Positions 25,396 to 34,103 of a stretch of DNA of 64,000 nt are shown here, piece after piece (positions within the stretch are counted from its first letter, which is position 1; each line of letters begins with the position of its first letter). Made by a program: the position numbers and the translations under genes. The notes beneath the pieces were generated by a model. That model had not been told where the DNA came from and did no database searches. It saw nothing but the letters and a program-made list of their open reading frames with translations. The stretch lies in NCBI GenBank assembly GCA_002692725.1, contig NZLU01000017.1, positions 310,001 to 374,000 of the forward strand, given 5' to 3'. The DNA is from Ponticaulis sp. Lineage in GTDB: Bacteria; Pseudomonadota; Alphaproteobacteria; Caulobacterales; Hyphomonadaceae.

Positions 25396-26462
25396 TGTCG
25401 GTACTGCCTCAGGGATCCACGATCGGTATACTCGGCGACGGCCAACTTGGCCGGATGCTGGCGCTGGCCGCTGCCAATCTCGGCTTTGACGTTGTTGTGC
25501 TGGGGCCGAATGATGACAGTCCGGCAGGGCGCGTTGCGGCGCACAATATGGTCGCCGATTATCTCGATAAGGACGCCCTGGCCGAGTTTTCCGTCCGTTG
25601 CGATCGGGCTACGCTCGAGTTTGAAAACGTGCCTGTTCATTCGCTGGAATTGCTTCAGGATATGGGCTCCACAGTTTATCCCGGGCCGAGATCGCTTGAA
25701 ATCTGTCAGGACCGGCATCTCGAAAAGCGTTTTGCCAGAGAGACGGGGGTTCATACCGCAGACTATTGGGTGGTGTCATCCGAAGGCGACCTTCGTGCCG
25801 CAATGACTGAAATCGCTGGAGAGGGCATTCTGAAGACCCGCCGCGACGGTTATGACGGACATGGCCAGCGTCGCGTGAAACGCAGCGCCGAAAGCATGGA
25901 AAGCGCTTTTGCAGACCTCAATGGCATGCCGTGCGTGCTTGAGGCGCTTGTCCCATTCTCTGGTGAGATCTCTGTCGTTATTGCACGTAGTGCGTCGGGT
26001 GAAATCCGCGCTTATGATCCGGCTGAAAATGTCCATAAGCATGGCATTCTTCACACCTCCCGTGTGCCCGCACGGTTCGGTGACGATGTGCTCAAGGCTG
26101 CGCAGGCCGCCGCAACCCAACTTATTACCGCGCTCGAACATGTCGGTGTGCTGGCCTGTGAGTTCTTTGTGCTGGAAGATGGCACACTTCTTCTCAATGA
26201 AATGGCGCCGCGTGTCCACAATTCCGGGCACTGGACGCCAGAGGCCTGTCTCACCGGCCAGTTCGAACAGCATATCCGCGCCATAGCAGGCTGGCCGCTC
26301 GGCCCGGTTGATCGGGTAATGGATGCCGAAATGGAAAACCTGCTCGGCGATGATGTGCTGAAAGCCTTCGGCCCATCAGGCCCGCATGAGGCCATCACCC
26401 TTTACGGCAAACGCGACATGCGCCCCGGCCGCAAAATGGGGCATGTGGTGCGGAAGGTTTAG
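25395..26462 (+). CDS. purK: N5-carboxyaminoimidazole ribonucleotide synthase PurK
   Basis: PurK (355 aa) is an ATP-grasp enzyme that makes N5-CAIR from AIR, bicarbonate and ATP, feeding PurE. Visible features are the N-terminal IGILGDGQLGRML, the TFEFENVP-type segment (here TLEFENVPVHSLE), KTRRDGYDGHGQ, and the metal-binding FVLEDGTLLLNEMAPRVHNSGHWT. Its length is normal. It overlaps purE by one base. After it lies a palindromic repeat unit rather than another purine gene. Confidence 0.95.
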   Translation: MSVLPQGSTIGILGDGQLGRMLALAAANLGFDVVVLGPNDDSPAGRVAAHNMVADYLDKDALAEFSVRCDRATLEFENVPVHSLELLQDMGSTVYPGPRSLEICQDRHLEKRFARETGVHTADYWVVSSEGDLRAAMTEIAGEGILKTRRDGYDGHGQRRVKRSAESMESAFADLNGMPCVLEALVPFSGEISVVIARSASGEIRAYDPAENVHKHGILHTSRVPARFGDDVLKAAQAAATQLITALEHVGVLACEFFVLEDGTLLLNEMAPRVHNSGHWTPEACLTGQFEQHIRAIAGWPLGPVDRVMDAEMENLLGDDVLKAFGPSGPHEAITLYGKRDMRPGRKMGHVVRKV

Positions 26463-26536
26463 GGCTCGGCGCACGGGCTTGGTTTGTAGGGTGTCATTAG
26501 CCCCGAAAGTGTTGCGGGGCATAATGCACGAGAATA

Positions 26537-26626
26537 CTGTCATTCCAGAATGGTCGAAGGGCATATCTGGAATCCATAAATCACGGGCCCAATCTTCTGG
26601 ATCCCAAATCAAGTTTGGGATGACAG
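26537..26626. repeat. Palindromic intergenic repeat unit
   Basis: This 90-bp unit begins CTGTCATTCC and ends GGGATGACAG, an imperfect 10-bp inverted pair. Inside are two further hairpins: CCAGA...TCTGG and ATCCCAAAtcaagTTTGGGAT. Such 'TCATTCC...GGAATGACA' modules are common mobile-looking intergenic palindromes in alphaproteobacteria. Only one copy is seen here, in the gap between purK and the convergent oxygenase gene. Confidence 0.6.
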
Positions 26627-26640
26627 GTGAGCGTGTTGCT

Positions 26641-27486
26641 TCACCCCTCGACCGGGTCGGCGCCGGCAAACATCGGGCCCCAGCCTTTTTCCCGGAACCA
26701 TTTGGTGATGATGTATTTCTCGCCTTTGCGCGGCTTCATGCCATGGTGGAGTGTCCAGGGGTTCACATGACCATCCGGGGTCAGGCTGTTCCAGATGACG
26801 GCCATGCCTTCTTTCGGGCGGAAGATTTTATCGAGCCGAGGAAAGCGGGTGGCTCCGCCTTCCGGCGTGGTGTTCAGATAGATCATAAAGGTCCAGGTGC
26901 GCTGTCCCAATTCGCCGGTATTGGGCAGGAATTCCGGCATGTTTGGCTCGAAATAATCTGTGTGCGATTTGAACTCTTGCCCAACTTTATATTTCTGGCC
27001 CTGATTGGTCTCGGAATAGCTCCAATGAATGCCAAGCCCGGCGGCGATCTTTTCATCAATGTCCATGATGAAATCGTTCTCGAGTTCGCCCAGATCGCAG
27101 GTTGATGAGGTTCGAATCCGGGCATCTCCGCCATCATCAGTGACGGTGGACGGGCGCAAATGCTGATCGATCAGACTGATCGTTTTCTGGCATTCTTCGG
27201 GCGTCAGGAAATTGTCCCAGGTGAAAACCTGCGCCTTTTTGGTGTGAAGCCTGCGAACGCCCGGCGTTACGCCTGCGCGACGGGTGATGGCGCAATTGGC
27301 GATCGCCTCATGATCAATCACATCCGGCTCAGCGTTATAGGCGTCTCCAAACACGATGCGGATCTGATTGTCCGGGATGTTTCGCTTTTCGAGTTCAGGA
27401 ATGAGTGCCTGCGGTTTGAGCCCGCGATGCAGATTGAGCCGCGCCCAGCGTTTCCATTCGGTGATTTGCTGCAGGTTCAAAATCAT
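26641..27486 (-). CDS. 2-oxoglutarate/Fe(II)-dependent oxygenase (prolyl 4-hydroxylase-like)
   Basis: This 281-residue protein has a C-terminal double-stranded beta-helix oxygenase domain. The iron ligands are the H-x-D in HTDYFEPN and the distal His in WTLHHGMKP, followed by the basic 2-oxoglutarate anchor ([10 protein letters not shown]). The [17 protein letters not shown] stretch is typical of the prolyl-4-hydroxylase alpha-subunit family. The N-terminal 90 residues are helical and resemble the region that precedes this domain in bacterial homologues. The substrate is unknown. It is divergent from leuC with 157 bp between, and shows no obvious ribosome site. Confidence 0.85.
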   Translation of the reverse strand: MILNLQQITEWKRWARLNLHRGLKPQALIPELEKRNIPDNQIRIVFGDAYNAEPDVIDHEAIANCAITRRAGVTPGVRRLHTKKAQVFTWDNFLTPEECQKTISLIDQHLRPSTVTDDGGDARIRTSSTCDLGELENDFIMDIDEKIAAGLGIHWSYSETNQGQKYKVGQEFKSHTDYFEPNMPEFLPNTGELGQRTWTFMIYLNTTPEGGATRFPRLDKIFRPKEGMAVIWNSLTPDGHVNPWTLHHGMKPRKGEKYIITKWFREKGWGPMFAGADPVEG

Positions 27487-27643
27487 CTTGCCGACACCAC
27501 GAGACTCTATGCGTTCCGGACCAGAAAGCCACGATTTCGGCTACACGTTTCGCGCTTTCCTGTACAGCCAGCCATGTAGCACTGGACAAATGCGCTCAGG
27601 CTTGGAAAAAGTCGCCACCGTTTATCGGACAGGCGAAGGTATC

Positions 27644-29044
27644 ATGGCAGGCAAAACGCTTTACGACAAAATCTGGGACGCTCATCTGGTTCACGAGACG
27701 CCGGGTGGCGATGCACTGCTGTTCATCGATCTGCACCTGATCCACGAAGTGACCACGCCTCAGGCCTTTGCCGGTTTGAAGGCGAATAATCGCCCCGTAC
27801 GTCGACCAGATCTGACGCTGGCCGTGGCCGATCATAATACGCCGACCGAAAATCAGGCCGCTGGCATTGAGGGCGTGACCGATCCTGAAGCGAAAAACCA
27901 ACTCGAAACCCTGTCTCGCAATGTGAAGGACTATGGCATTGAGTTCTTCCCCATGGGCGATGTCCGCAATGGGATTGTGCATGTGGTTGGCCCGGAGCAG
28001 GGCCGGACCCAGCCTGGCCTGACGATTGTCTGTGGTGACAGCCATACCTCAACACATGGCGCGTTCGGCGCACTGGCGCATGGTATCGGAACCTCCGAGG
28101 TAGAGCATGTTCTGGCGACGCAAACGCTGCGTGCCCGCAAGATGAAGAATATGGCCATCCGTGTGAATGGGCAGGTCCGCGAAGGCGTAACGGCGAAAGA
28201 TATCGCACTTCATCTGATCGGCGAGATTGGAACCGCAGGCGGCACAGGCTGTGTCATGGAATTCATGGGCGATGCGATTAAAGCGCTCGACATGGAGGGC
28301 CGGATGACGCTCTGCAACCTCTCGATTGAAGGCGGCGCTCGTGCCGGGCTGGTCGCGCCTGATGAGACGACATTCGAATATATGAAAGGCCGCCCGGCTG
28401 CGCCGAAAGGTGGTGCCTGGGAAATGGCGCTGGCCCATTGGAAAACACTCTATTCCGATGATGATGCTAACTGGGATCATGTGATCGAGATTGACGCCGC
28501 CGATATTGAGCCGACCGTGACCTGGGGCACCAGTCCGGAACAGGCTTTGCCCCTGTCGGCCTCTGTGCCCAATCCTGAAGACTTTAATGATCCCGTCAAA
28601 CGCGAGGCGGCCATTCGCGCCATCGACTATATGGGCCTCGAAATTGGTGAGCCGATTGCGGGGCTGAAGGTGGATCGCGTGTTTATCGGCTCCTGCACAA
28701 ATTCCCGCATGGCAGATTTGCGTGCGGCAGCAGCCGAAGTTGAAGGCCGCAAGGTTGCCGACGGTGTTCGCGCCATGGTGGTTCCCGGTTCAGGCCTCGT
28801 ACGGGCCGCTGCCGAGGCAGAAGGCCTCGACCAGATATTCCTCGATGCGGGCTTTGAGTGGCGGGAACCTGGGTGTTCCATGTGTCTGGGGATGAACCCT
28901 GATACGCTGGAGCCCGGTGAGCGCTGCGCCTCGACCTCGAACCGCAATTTCGAAGGCCGTCAGGGGCGGGGTGGGCGCACCCATCTGGTTAGCCCCCGTA
29001 TTGCGGCGCGTGCGGCTCTGTCCGGAACCTTAGGTGGGGAATAG
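27644..29044 (+). CDS. leuC: 3-isopropylmalate dehydratase large subunit LeuC
   Basis: LeuC (466 aa) is the [4Fe-4S] subunit that isomerises 2-isopropylmalate to 3-isopropylmalate in leucine synthesis. Cluster cysteines are C351 (GSCTNSR) and C411/C414 (CSMC). Other signatures are [21 protein letters not shown] and [10 protein letters not shown]. The frame is open further upstream to 27368, overlapping the divergent oxygenase gene; [12 protein letters not shown] at 27644 matches the family start and has GAAGG just upstream. The small subunit gene leuD is not adjacent and is not in the window. No leader peptide or attenuator is obvious. Confidence 0.95.
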   Translation: MAGKTLYDKIWDAHLVHETPGGDALLFIDLHLIHEVTTPQAFAGLKANNRPVRRPDLTLAVADHNTPTENQAAGIEGVTDPEAKNQLETLSRNVKDYGIEFFPMGDVRNGIVHVVGPEQGRTQPGLTIVCGDSHTSTHGAFGALAHGIGTSEVEHVLATQTLRARKMKNMAIRVNGQVREGVTAKDIALHLIGEIGTAGGTGCVMEFMGDAIKALDMEGRMTLCNLSIEGGARAGLVAPDETTFEYMKGRPAAPKGGAWEMALAHWKTLYSDDDANWDHVIEIDAADIEPTVTWGTSPEQALPLSASVPNPEDFNDPVKREAAIRAIDYMGLEIGEPIAGLKVDRVFIGSCTNSRMADLRAAAAEVEGRKVADGVRAMVVPGSGLVRAAAEAEGLDQIFLDAGFEWREPGCSMCLGMNPDTLEPGERCASTSNRNFEGRQGRGGRTHLVSPRIAARAALSGTLGGE

Positions 29045-29121
29045 CGCCTGAACAGGGTGAGTTTTCGCTTTCTCTCGGGGCCGAATATGGACATGGTCCG
29101 CCCGAAGAGAAGGAGCGCCTT

Positions 29122-29349
29122 ATGTCAGAATCCAAAGATTGGTCACCGTCATATACGGCATGGAAACTCATGGAGACGATCCTCGACAGCAAAGACATAA
29201 AGCCCTCGGATCTGGGCAAGGAATTGCTGCTCGACCTGTTTTCAGATTGCGTGAATGCTGTCTCAGGCGAATATGTCTCAGATATTGAAGACCTCGACGA
29301 TGAAATCGAAGATGACGATTTCGACGAAGATGATGAGGATGACGACTGA
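29122..29349 (+). CDS. Small acidic protein of unknown function
   Basis: The 75-residue product has a compact helical start (SYTAWKLMETILDSKD) and a single Cys in LLDLFSDCVNAVSG. Its tail is almost purely Asp/Glu: about 21 of the last 25 residues are acidic, with no basic residue among them. A good ribosome site (AAGGAG about eight bases before ATG) and codon use like its neighbours support expression. Such tails occur in DNA mimics, chaperone-like and ribosome-binding proteins, but nothing here decides the role. It lies between leuC and a response regulator, with its own spacing on both sides (77 and 120 bp). Confidence 0.75.
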   Translation: MSESKDWSPSYTAWKLMETILDSKDIKPSDLGKELLLDLFSDCVNAVSGEYVSDIEDLDDEIEDDDFDEDDEDDD

Positions 29350-29469
29350 TCCATCCTGACCACACGGGAATGTGTTGGCCTTGCTATTTTTGTTATTCGA
29401 TAAATATCTACAAAAGTGATTTGACTTTCGTGTATAAGGGATTCCGCGAATAGAAACTGGGAGCAGGCC

Positions 29470-30156
29470 ATGTCAGCGTCAAAAACAATTCTACTCATTG
29501 ATGATGACGATGATCTGCGCGGCGCGCTCAAAGAGCAGTTCGAGCTGTATGACGCCTTTTCCATCATGGAAGCGCCAAACGCGACCGATGGCATGAACAT
29601 CGCCAAAGAAGGGCGCGTCGACTTGATTTTGCTCGATGTTGAATTGCCGGATATGGACGGACGTGATGCCTGCAAGCTGATGCGACGTGATGGTGTCCGT
29701 GCACCAATCGTCATGCTGACGGGCCAGACGACCGATGCCGACACGATTCTGGGGCTCGATTCCGGAGCCAATGATTATGTCACCAAACCTTTCAAATTCT
29801 CGGTGCTTCTCGCGCGTGTTCGTGCGCATCTGCGGAGCTTTGAGCAGAGCGAAGATGCGATCTTCCAGGTTGGGCCTTATGAGTTCCGACCAAGCACCAA
29901 ACTTCTGATGGATTCGAATGGCCGGAAAATTCGCCTCACCGAGAAAGAGACGAACATTCTCAAATATCTCTATCGTTCGAGCGGAAAGCCGGTCGGACGC
30001 GAAGAGCTCTTGTCTGAAATTTGGGGCTATAATTCCAACGTAACCACCCACACGCTGGAAACTCATGTCTATCGCCTGCGCCAAAAGATTGAGCCGGATC
30101 CGGCGAATTCCAAGCTGCTGCTGACCGAAACGGGCGGATATCGCCTCCAGGCATAG
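29470..30156 (+). CDS. OmpR-family response regulator (orphan)
   Basis: The 228-residue protein is a receiver domain (about 5-120) plus an OmpR/PhoB winged-helix DNA-binding domain (about 130-226). The phosphoacceptor is D56 in LILLDVELPD; acidic residues DDDD at 11-14, T84 and K106 complete the receiver site. The winged helix ends with THTLETHVYRLRQKIEPD and LLTETGGYRL. No sensor kinase gene adjoins, so its partner is elsewhere. The ATG has GGGAGC upstream, and the 5' region is AT-rich. The following kinase-like gene starts 10 bases downstream and may be cotranscribed. Confidence 0.9.
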   Translation: MSASKTILLIDDDDDLRGALKEQFELYDAFSIMEAPNATDGMNIAKEGRVDLILLDVELPDMDGRDACKLMRRDGVRAPIVMLTGQTTDADTILGLDSGANDYVTKPFKFSVLLARVRAHLRSFEQSEDAIFQVGPYEFRPSTKLLMDSNGRKIRLTEKETNILKYLYRSSGKPVGREELLSEIWGYNSNVTTHTLETHVYRLRQKIEPDPANSKLLLTETGGYRLQA

Positions 30157-30166
30157 CGAAACCCTG

Positions 30167-30670
30167 ATGCCAGGATTTCTGTTCATTCTGTCCGGCCTGC
30201 CCGGAGTTGGAAAAACCAGCTTTGCTCGTGCCTTTTGTGAGCGGGTGGGGGCCGCGCATCTGCGCGTGGATACGATTGAGCAGACGCTGCGGGATCAGGG
30301 ACAAGAAGTGACGACACAAGGCTATAATCTGGCCTTTGCCATCGCGCAGGACATGCTTAAATCGGGAACCATGATTGTCGCAGACAGCGTGAACCCGCTC
30401 CACGCGACGCGCGAGGGGTGGCGACGAACCGCCGAAGAAGCGGATGTTGGACGGCTTCAGATCGAGATCGTCTGTAGTGACAAGGCAAAACACCGCGAGC
30501 GGGTCGAGAACCGGACATCAGATATTGATGGGCTGACGCTTCCTGTCTGGGAAGATGTCCTGCGTCGCAAATATGAAGCCTGGGCCCAAGGGGAAGCTGT
30601 GACGATCGATGCCGCACACCGTTCGGCTACAGATCTTGCGCAAGCCCTGGCAAAAACGCTGAAACTCTGA
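30167..30670 (+). CDS. P-loop small-molecule kinase-like ATPase
   Basis: This 167-residue protein has a Walker A motif at 10-17 (GLPGVGKT). The substrate-side acidic RVDTIEQ segment follows, then a Walker-B-like IVADSVNPLHATREGW, and basic lid residues around KHRERVENR. This is the pattern of the AAA_33/zeta-toxin/adenylylsulfate-kinase-like group, which phosphorylate small metabolites or nucleosides; it is too short to include a second domain. It starts 10 bases after the response regulator. The substrate is unknown. Confidence 0.75.
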   Translation: MPGFLFILSGLPGVGKTSFARAFCERVGAAHLRVDTIEQTLRDQGQEVTTQGYNLAFAIAQDMLKSGTMIVADSVNPLHATREGWRRTAEEADVGRLQIEIVCSDKAKHRERVENRTSDIDGLTLPVWEDVLRRKYEAWAQGEAVTIDAAHRSATDLAQALAKTLKL

Positions 30671-30714
30671 GGTCAGAGTTTGATTGCACGCCGCGGCTTC
30701 CCTAAATCCTATTG

Positions 30715-31344
30715 ATGTTTCGCCGTTTCTTTCAAACAAGCACGTCCATCCTGATCGCCATCAACGTGGTGGTTTCGCTGCTCGCCTTTGGCAATCGCGA
30801 TCTGTTTGCCATGTTGATGCTTCAGGTTGGCGCGGTTCAGCAGGGTGAATGGCACAGGGTTCTGACGTCCGGTTTTGTGCATGGCGACGAGATGCACCTT
30901 CTGTTCAACATGCTGACATTGTTCTTCTTCGGACCTGTCCTTGAAGATCGTCGCATGCTGGGGCGCAATAATTTCCTGATCGTCTATTTCGTCTCGCTGA
31001 TCTTTGGCTCGCTCTATGCGCTTTATCTCAATTGGGGGAACCCGTATTACGCGGCAGTGGGGGCGTCGGGTGCGATTTCTGGCGTGATGGTTGGGATCAG
31101 TATTTTTGCGCCTTTCCTGATGATTTTGATCTTCGGGATCATTCCCATGCCGGCGATCATCTACGCTGTTTTGTTCATTGGCTATTCGGCGTTTGCCATG
31201 GGCAATCCGAACACGACCATTGGCCACGAAGCGCACCTTGCCGGCGCGGTTGCGGGCCTTGTTACGGTTGTTCTGATGCGCCCTGATGCGGCGATCACTC
31301 TGCCCGGCCGGATTATGGATGCCGTCCGCAACCGGCGTCGCTAG
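30715..31344 (+). CDS. Rhomboid-family intramembrane serine protease
   Basis: Rhomboids cut transmembrane helices inside the membrane. This 209-residue protein has six helices and the full catalytic set: HLLFN (N65 for the oxyanion site), the nucleophile S118 in GASGAISG, and H174 in HEAHLAGAVAG. The L1-loop WR motif is present as EWHRVLTS. The start is taken as ATG at 30715; the codon before it is TTG, also a possible start. No partner substrate can be told from context. Confidence 0.88.
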   Translation: MFRRFFQTSTSILIAINVVVSLLAFGNRDLFAMLMLQVGAVQQGEWHRVLTSGFVHGDEMHLLFNMLTLFFFGPVLEDRRMLGRNNFLIVYFVSLIFGSLYALYLNWGNPYYAAVGASGAISGVMVGISIFAPFLMILIFGIIPMPAIIYAVLFIGYSAFAMGNPNTTIGHEAHLAGAVAGLVTVVLMRPDAAITLPGRIMDAVRNRRR

Positions 31345-31389
31345 ACGGCGCAAACTCTTTCGCTCTGAATGATCCATTGTCTGCGGCGC

Positions 31390-31432
31390 TTGACCCGCGC
31401 TCAATTGGGTAATAAAGTAATTACATGATTAC
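31390..31432 (+). promoter_or_regulatory. Predicted promoter and operator of the ArsR-type operon
   Basis: TTGACC at 31390-31395 and TAAAGT at 31413-31418 are separated by 17 bp. The expected transcription start falls at or next to the ATG at 31425. An inverted repeat GTAAT-n6-ATTAC (31417-31432) covers the -10 end and the start codon. It is a natural site for autoregulation by the ArsR-like product. Confidence 0.55.
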
Positions 31433-31775
31433 ATCGAAAGATATGGACGCGGTCTTTCATGCGCTGGCTCATGATACCCGCCGGGCGATATTGGACCTCG
31501 TCCGGGATACGCCGGGCCAGGCAGTGGGCGAACTCGCCAGATCTTTTGATGTGAGCCGCATCGCCATCATGAACCATCTGGCGGTTCTTGAAGGGGCGGG
31601 TCTGATAATCAGCGAAAAGGATGGGCGCTCTCGGCGTCTTTATCTGAATGCGGCGCCGATCCGGATGATCCATGATCGCTGGATCAATGATTATACCGGC
31701 CATTGGGCCGGTAAACTGACGGGGTTGAAATACGCAGCCGAGGCGGCTGCAAACGCTAAGAGGGATGCAGAATGA
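31425..31775 (+). CDS. ArsR-family winged-helix transcriptional regulator
   Basis: The 116-residue protein is a small winged helix: ALAHDTRRAILDLV, GELARSFDVSRIAIMNHLAVLEGAGLI (recognition helix), and the wing SEKDGRSRRLYL. No cysteine pair for metal sensing is visible, so it is of the non-metal group commonly paired with SRPBCC proteins. Its stop overlaps the next start (ATGA). No ribosome site precedes the ATG and the promoter predicts a start at the ATG, so the mRNA may be leaderless. Confidence 0.88.
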   Translation: MITSKDMDAVFHALAHDTRRAILDLVRDTPGQAVGELARSFDVSRIAIMNHLAVLEGAGLIISEKDGRSRRLYLNAAPIRMIHDRWINDYTGHWAGKLTGLKYAAEAAANAKRDAE

Positions 31776-32320
31776 CAGGGGAAGCAAAGCCGGCCGAGAA
31801 ACAGGTCTATCGGGTCAAAATCAATGCGCCAATCGAAACGGTCTGGAGCGAACTCGTTAAGCAGGATGAGGCGCTGCCCTTCTTCTTTGGGGCTGTGTGC
31901 AAAACGCGCGCGGGCAGTCTTGCTGTGGGAGAGCCCATGGCGATGCAAACACCGAATGGAAAATTTACAAGCGTTGTTGGCAAGGTGCTCGAATTCAGCC
32001 CGCCAAATCGTTATGCGCACACGCTGAAATTCACCCAGTATGAAGACGACCCTGTGACGGTAGAATATGACCTGCAGGAGGTTGATGGTGGTGTTGAATT
32101 TACACTGACGACTTATGGTGGTGTCGCGGACAGCAAGACCGAGAAAGCGATGGCGCAGGGCAGCCCGATGATCACCAACACGCTGAAAGCCTTGTGTGAA
32201 ACGGGCAAAGCGCCGCTCGGTACGCGGATCCTGCTTGGCATGTTTGGCCTGATGGCGCCGTTCACGCCAGCGGCCTGCAGGGCTGAAAACTGGCCGTTTG
32301 ACCGTATCGAAAAATTGTAA
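31772..32320 (+). CDS. SRPBCC (AHSA1-like) domain protein
   Basis: The 182-residue protein has the START/AHSA1 fold pattern: YRVKINAPIETVWSEL at the start, then FTSVVGKVLEFSPPNRYAHTLKF and GGVEFTLTTYG. Such proteins bind hydrophobic ligands in a deep cavity. ArsR-SRPBCC pairs are frequent, the ligand usually being unknown. It overlaps the regulator gene by four bases and is followed 11 bases later by the DUF4287 gene, so all three form one operon. The C-terminal 40 residues contain a hydrophobic helix (LLGMFGLMAPFTP). Confidence 0.8.
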   Translation: MTGEAKPAEKQVYRVKINAPIETVWSELVKQDEALPFFFGAVCKTRAGSLAVGEPMAMQTPNGKFTSVVGKVLEFSPPNRYAHTLKFTQYEDDPVTVEYDLQEVDGGVEFTLTTYGGVADSKTEKAMAQGSPMITNTLKALCETGKAPLGTRILLGMFGLMAPFTPAACRAENWPFDRIEKL

Positions 32321-32331
32321 GGGAGAGAGAC

Positions 32332-32892
32332 ATGGCATCGCCTGAAGAAATGGCAGCAAGCATGATTGCCAATATGCCGGAGAAAACCGGTAAACCCCTG
32401 GAAGATTGGCTGAAAGTCGTCAGCGCGTCCGGTCTTCAAAAGCATGGCGAAATCGTCAAAATGCTGAAGACGGATCATGGGATGACGCATGGGTTTGCGA
32501 ATCTGGTCGCGCATTCCGCGCTGAAGTCAGCCGCTTCGACGACTGATGAAAGCTCTGACGATCTGGTCGCCGCGCAATATGCGGGCGGGAAGGCTGATCT
32601 CAAACCGATCTATGACGCGATTATTGCTTATGTCAGCACATTGGGTGGCGATGTGGATATCGCTCCGAAAAAATCGAGCGTCTCCTTGCGCCGGTCAAAG
32701 CAATTCGCACTGGTCACGCCCGCAACGAAGACGCGGATTGATCTCGGTATCAACAATAAGGGGCGCGAGCCGGAAGGACGGCTCGAAGCCTCAAAGAACG
32801 CTATGTGCTCTCACATGATTAAGCTGACGACTGTTGCTGAGTTCGATGATGAGGTGAAAGCCTGGGTCAAAGAGGCGTATCAAAACGCATGA
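32332..32892 (+). CDS. DUF4287/DUF5655-type protein
   Basis: This 186-residue protein combines an N-terminal helical domain (MIANMPEKTGKPLEDWLKVV to about 65; the DUF4287 pattern with GKxLEDW) and a C-terminal domain resembling DUF5655. The C-terminal domain includes SVSLRRSKQFALVTPATKTRIDLGI. It is the third gene of the ArsR operon with a GGGAGAG ribosome site. Its function is unknown; the C-terminal fold is found next to DNA- and nucleotide-related proteins but offers no activity here. Confidence 0.75.
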   Translation: MASPEEMAASMIANMPEKTGKPLEDWLKVVSASGLQKHGEIVKMLKTDHGMTHGFANLVAHSALKSAASTTDESSDDLVAAQYAGGKADLKPIYDAIIAYVSTLGGDVDIAPKKSSVSLRRSKQFALVTPATKTRIDLGINNKGREPEGRLEASKNAMCSHMIKLTTVAEFDDEVKAWVKEAYQNA

Positions 32893-32951
32893 GCAGGGGT
32901 TTCATGCTCAGGTAAAACAGGCGATACACTCGGTCCAAACCGGAGGGTGTT

Positions 32952-34103
32952 TTGCTGAAAACTTTCGCTTGTTTTTCTCTGTTTCTGGGGATCCTGCCCA
33001 GCGCACTGGCCTTCAATGATATCAAGCCGGAAACCGTACTCGCATATCCTGCCGATAATGGGAGTATGGACTGGGCTGCCGCTGCGACTGAGGCGCTGCC
33101 TTGTCAAAGCGCAGAGACCTCGGCTGACTGGTCACCAGATGATCGTTATCTGGCCATTATCACTCTGCTTCGGACGGCGCAGAACGAGCCTGCAAAATCC
33201 TGTCTTTTGACCTGGTCGGAGCTGGAGGGCGCGGGCGCGTCAGACAGCCGACTTGGAATAATGAAGGCATTTTTTGATATCTACCTTCCCGACGCGACGT
33301 CTCCCGCTGACGCTCTCACGCCCGCCATTGTTGCGATTGAGCAAGCGGCCGTTAATGGGGCGCAACTCGATTGGACGCTCGGTACGCTGGTGCAGATTGC
33401 GTCAATGAGGACCAGTGATGAACTTGATGGCGAATTAAGCGCCCGTTCGCTTGTTGCGGCGAATGAACTGATTGGCACGCGTCGTGATGCGGCTGTCATA
33501 AGTTGGCAGGCATCGCTGGCTGTTCAGCATATTGTCTTGCGGGCATCTCAACTGGATTTCGATGCGTCGCCGGACGTTTTCAAAGCCTTCCAGATTTTAG
33601 GAGTCGCCCTCGAAAAATGGCAAACAGGCTGCGATGTTACCAAGTCCTGCGATGTACTGAAGGATTTCTACTACCGGACCATCACGCTATCAGCCCTTAC
33701 GAGCGCAGAGCTGAGAGCGATGGACTTACCCGCGACTGGTGATCATCAGATTTACCTACCGTACTTGCCGAATTTTCATCCAGATTTTGAGTCACAATGT
33801 GAGTTCAATTTTGAAACCGAGCGCTTTTCGTCGGGACGTTACAATTGGCCAAAAACGGCGTCGGCTTATGGTGTCCTGCTTCGGGTGAAAGTGAACCGAC
33901 GGGGTAAAGCCTCATTTGTCAGTGTGGAGGACAGTATTCCCAGTTGGGTATCTGAGCCAGAACATTCGCGACGGTTCAAGTCCTTCATCAATGACGGTGA
34001 GTTCGAACTGAATGACCTCGAGGCCAACGAGGCTTGCAAAGAGGGCGGCGAATTTCTCTACCCGATGTCCTGGCGTCTGGTTTATGAACGCCGCGGCGGC
34101 TGA
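32952..34103 (+). CDS. Exported protein of unknown function with a TonB-C-like end
   Basis: The 383-residue product starts with TTG at 32952, supported by GGAGGG four bases before it. It has a signal peptide (cleavage near ALAF), a helical middle, and a C-terminal domain with GVLLRVKVNRRGKASFVSVEDS. That last stretch resembles the TonB C-terminal fold strand pattern (v.f.v...G....v.v..s). Eight or so Cys are present, suggesting disulfides in the periplasm. No enzyme motif is seen. It is convergent with xthA, touching at the stops. Confidence 0.65.
   Translation: MLKTFACFSLFLGILPSALAFNDIKPETVLAYPADNGSMDWAAAATEALPCQSAETSADWSPDDRYLAIITLLRTAQNEPAKSCLLTWSELEGAGASDSRLGIMKAFFDIYLPDATSPADALTPAIVAIEQAAVNGAQLDWTLGTLVQIASMRTSDELDGELSARSLVAANELIGTRRDAAVISWQASLAVQHIVLRASQLDFDASPDVFKAFQILGVALEKWQTGCDVTKSCDVLKDFYYRTITLSALTSAELRAMDLPATGDHQIYLPYLPNFHPDFESQCEFNFETERFSSGRYNWPKTASAYGVLLRVKVNRRGKASFVSVEDSIPSWVSEPEHSRRFKSFINDGEFELNDLEANEACKEGGEFLYPMSWRLVYERRGG

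Noticed and set aside
27487..27643. Possible leucine attenuator or leader peptide upstream of leuC
   Set aside because: I found no Leu-rich short frame or terminator/antiterminator pair in this gap.
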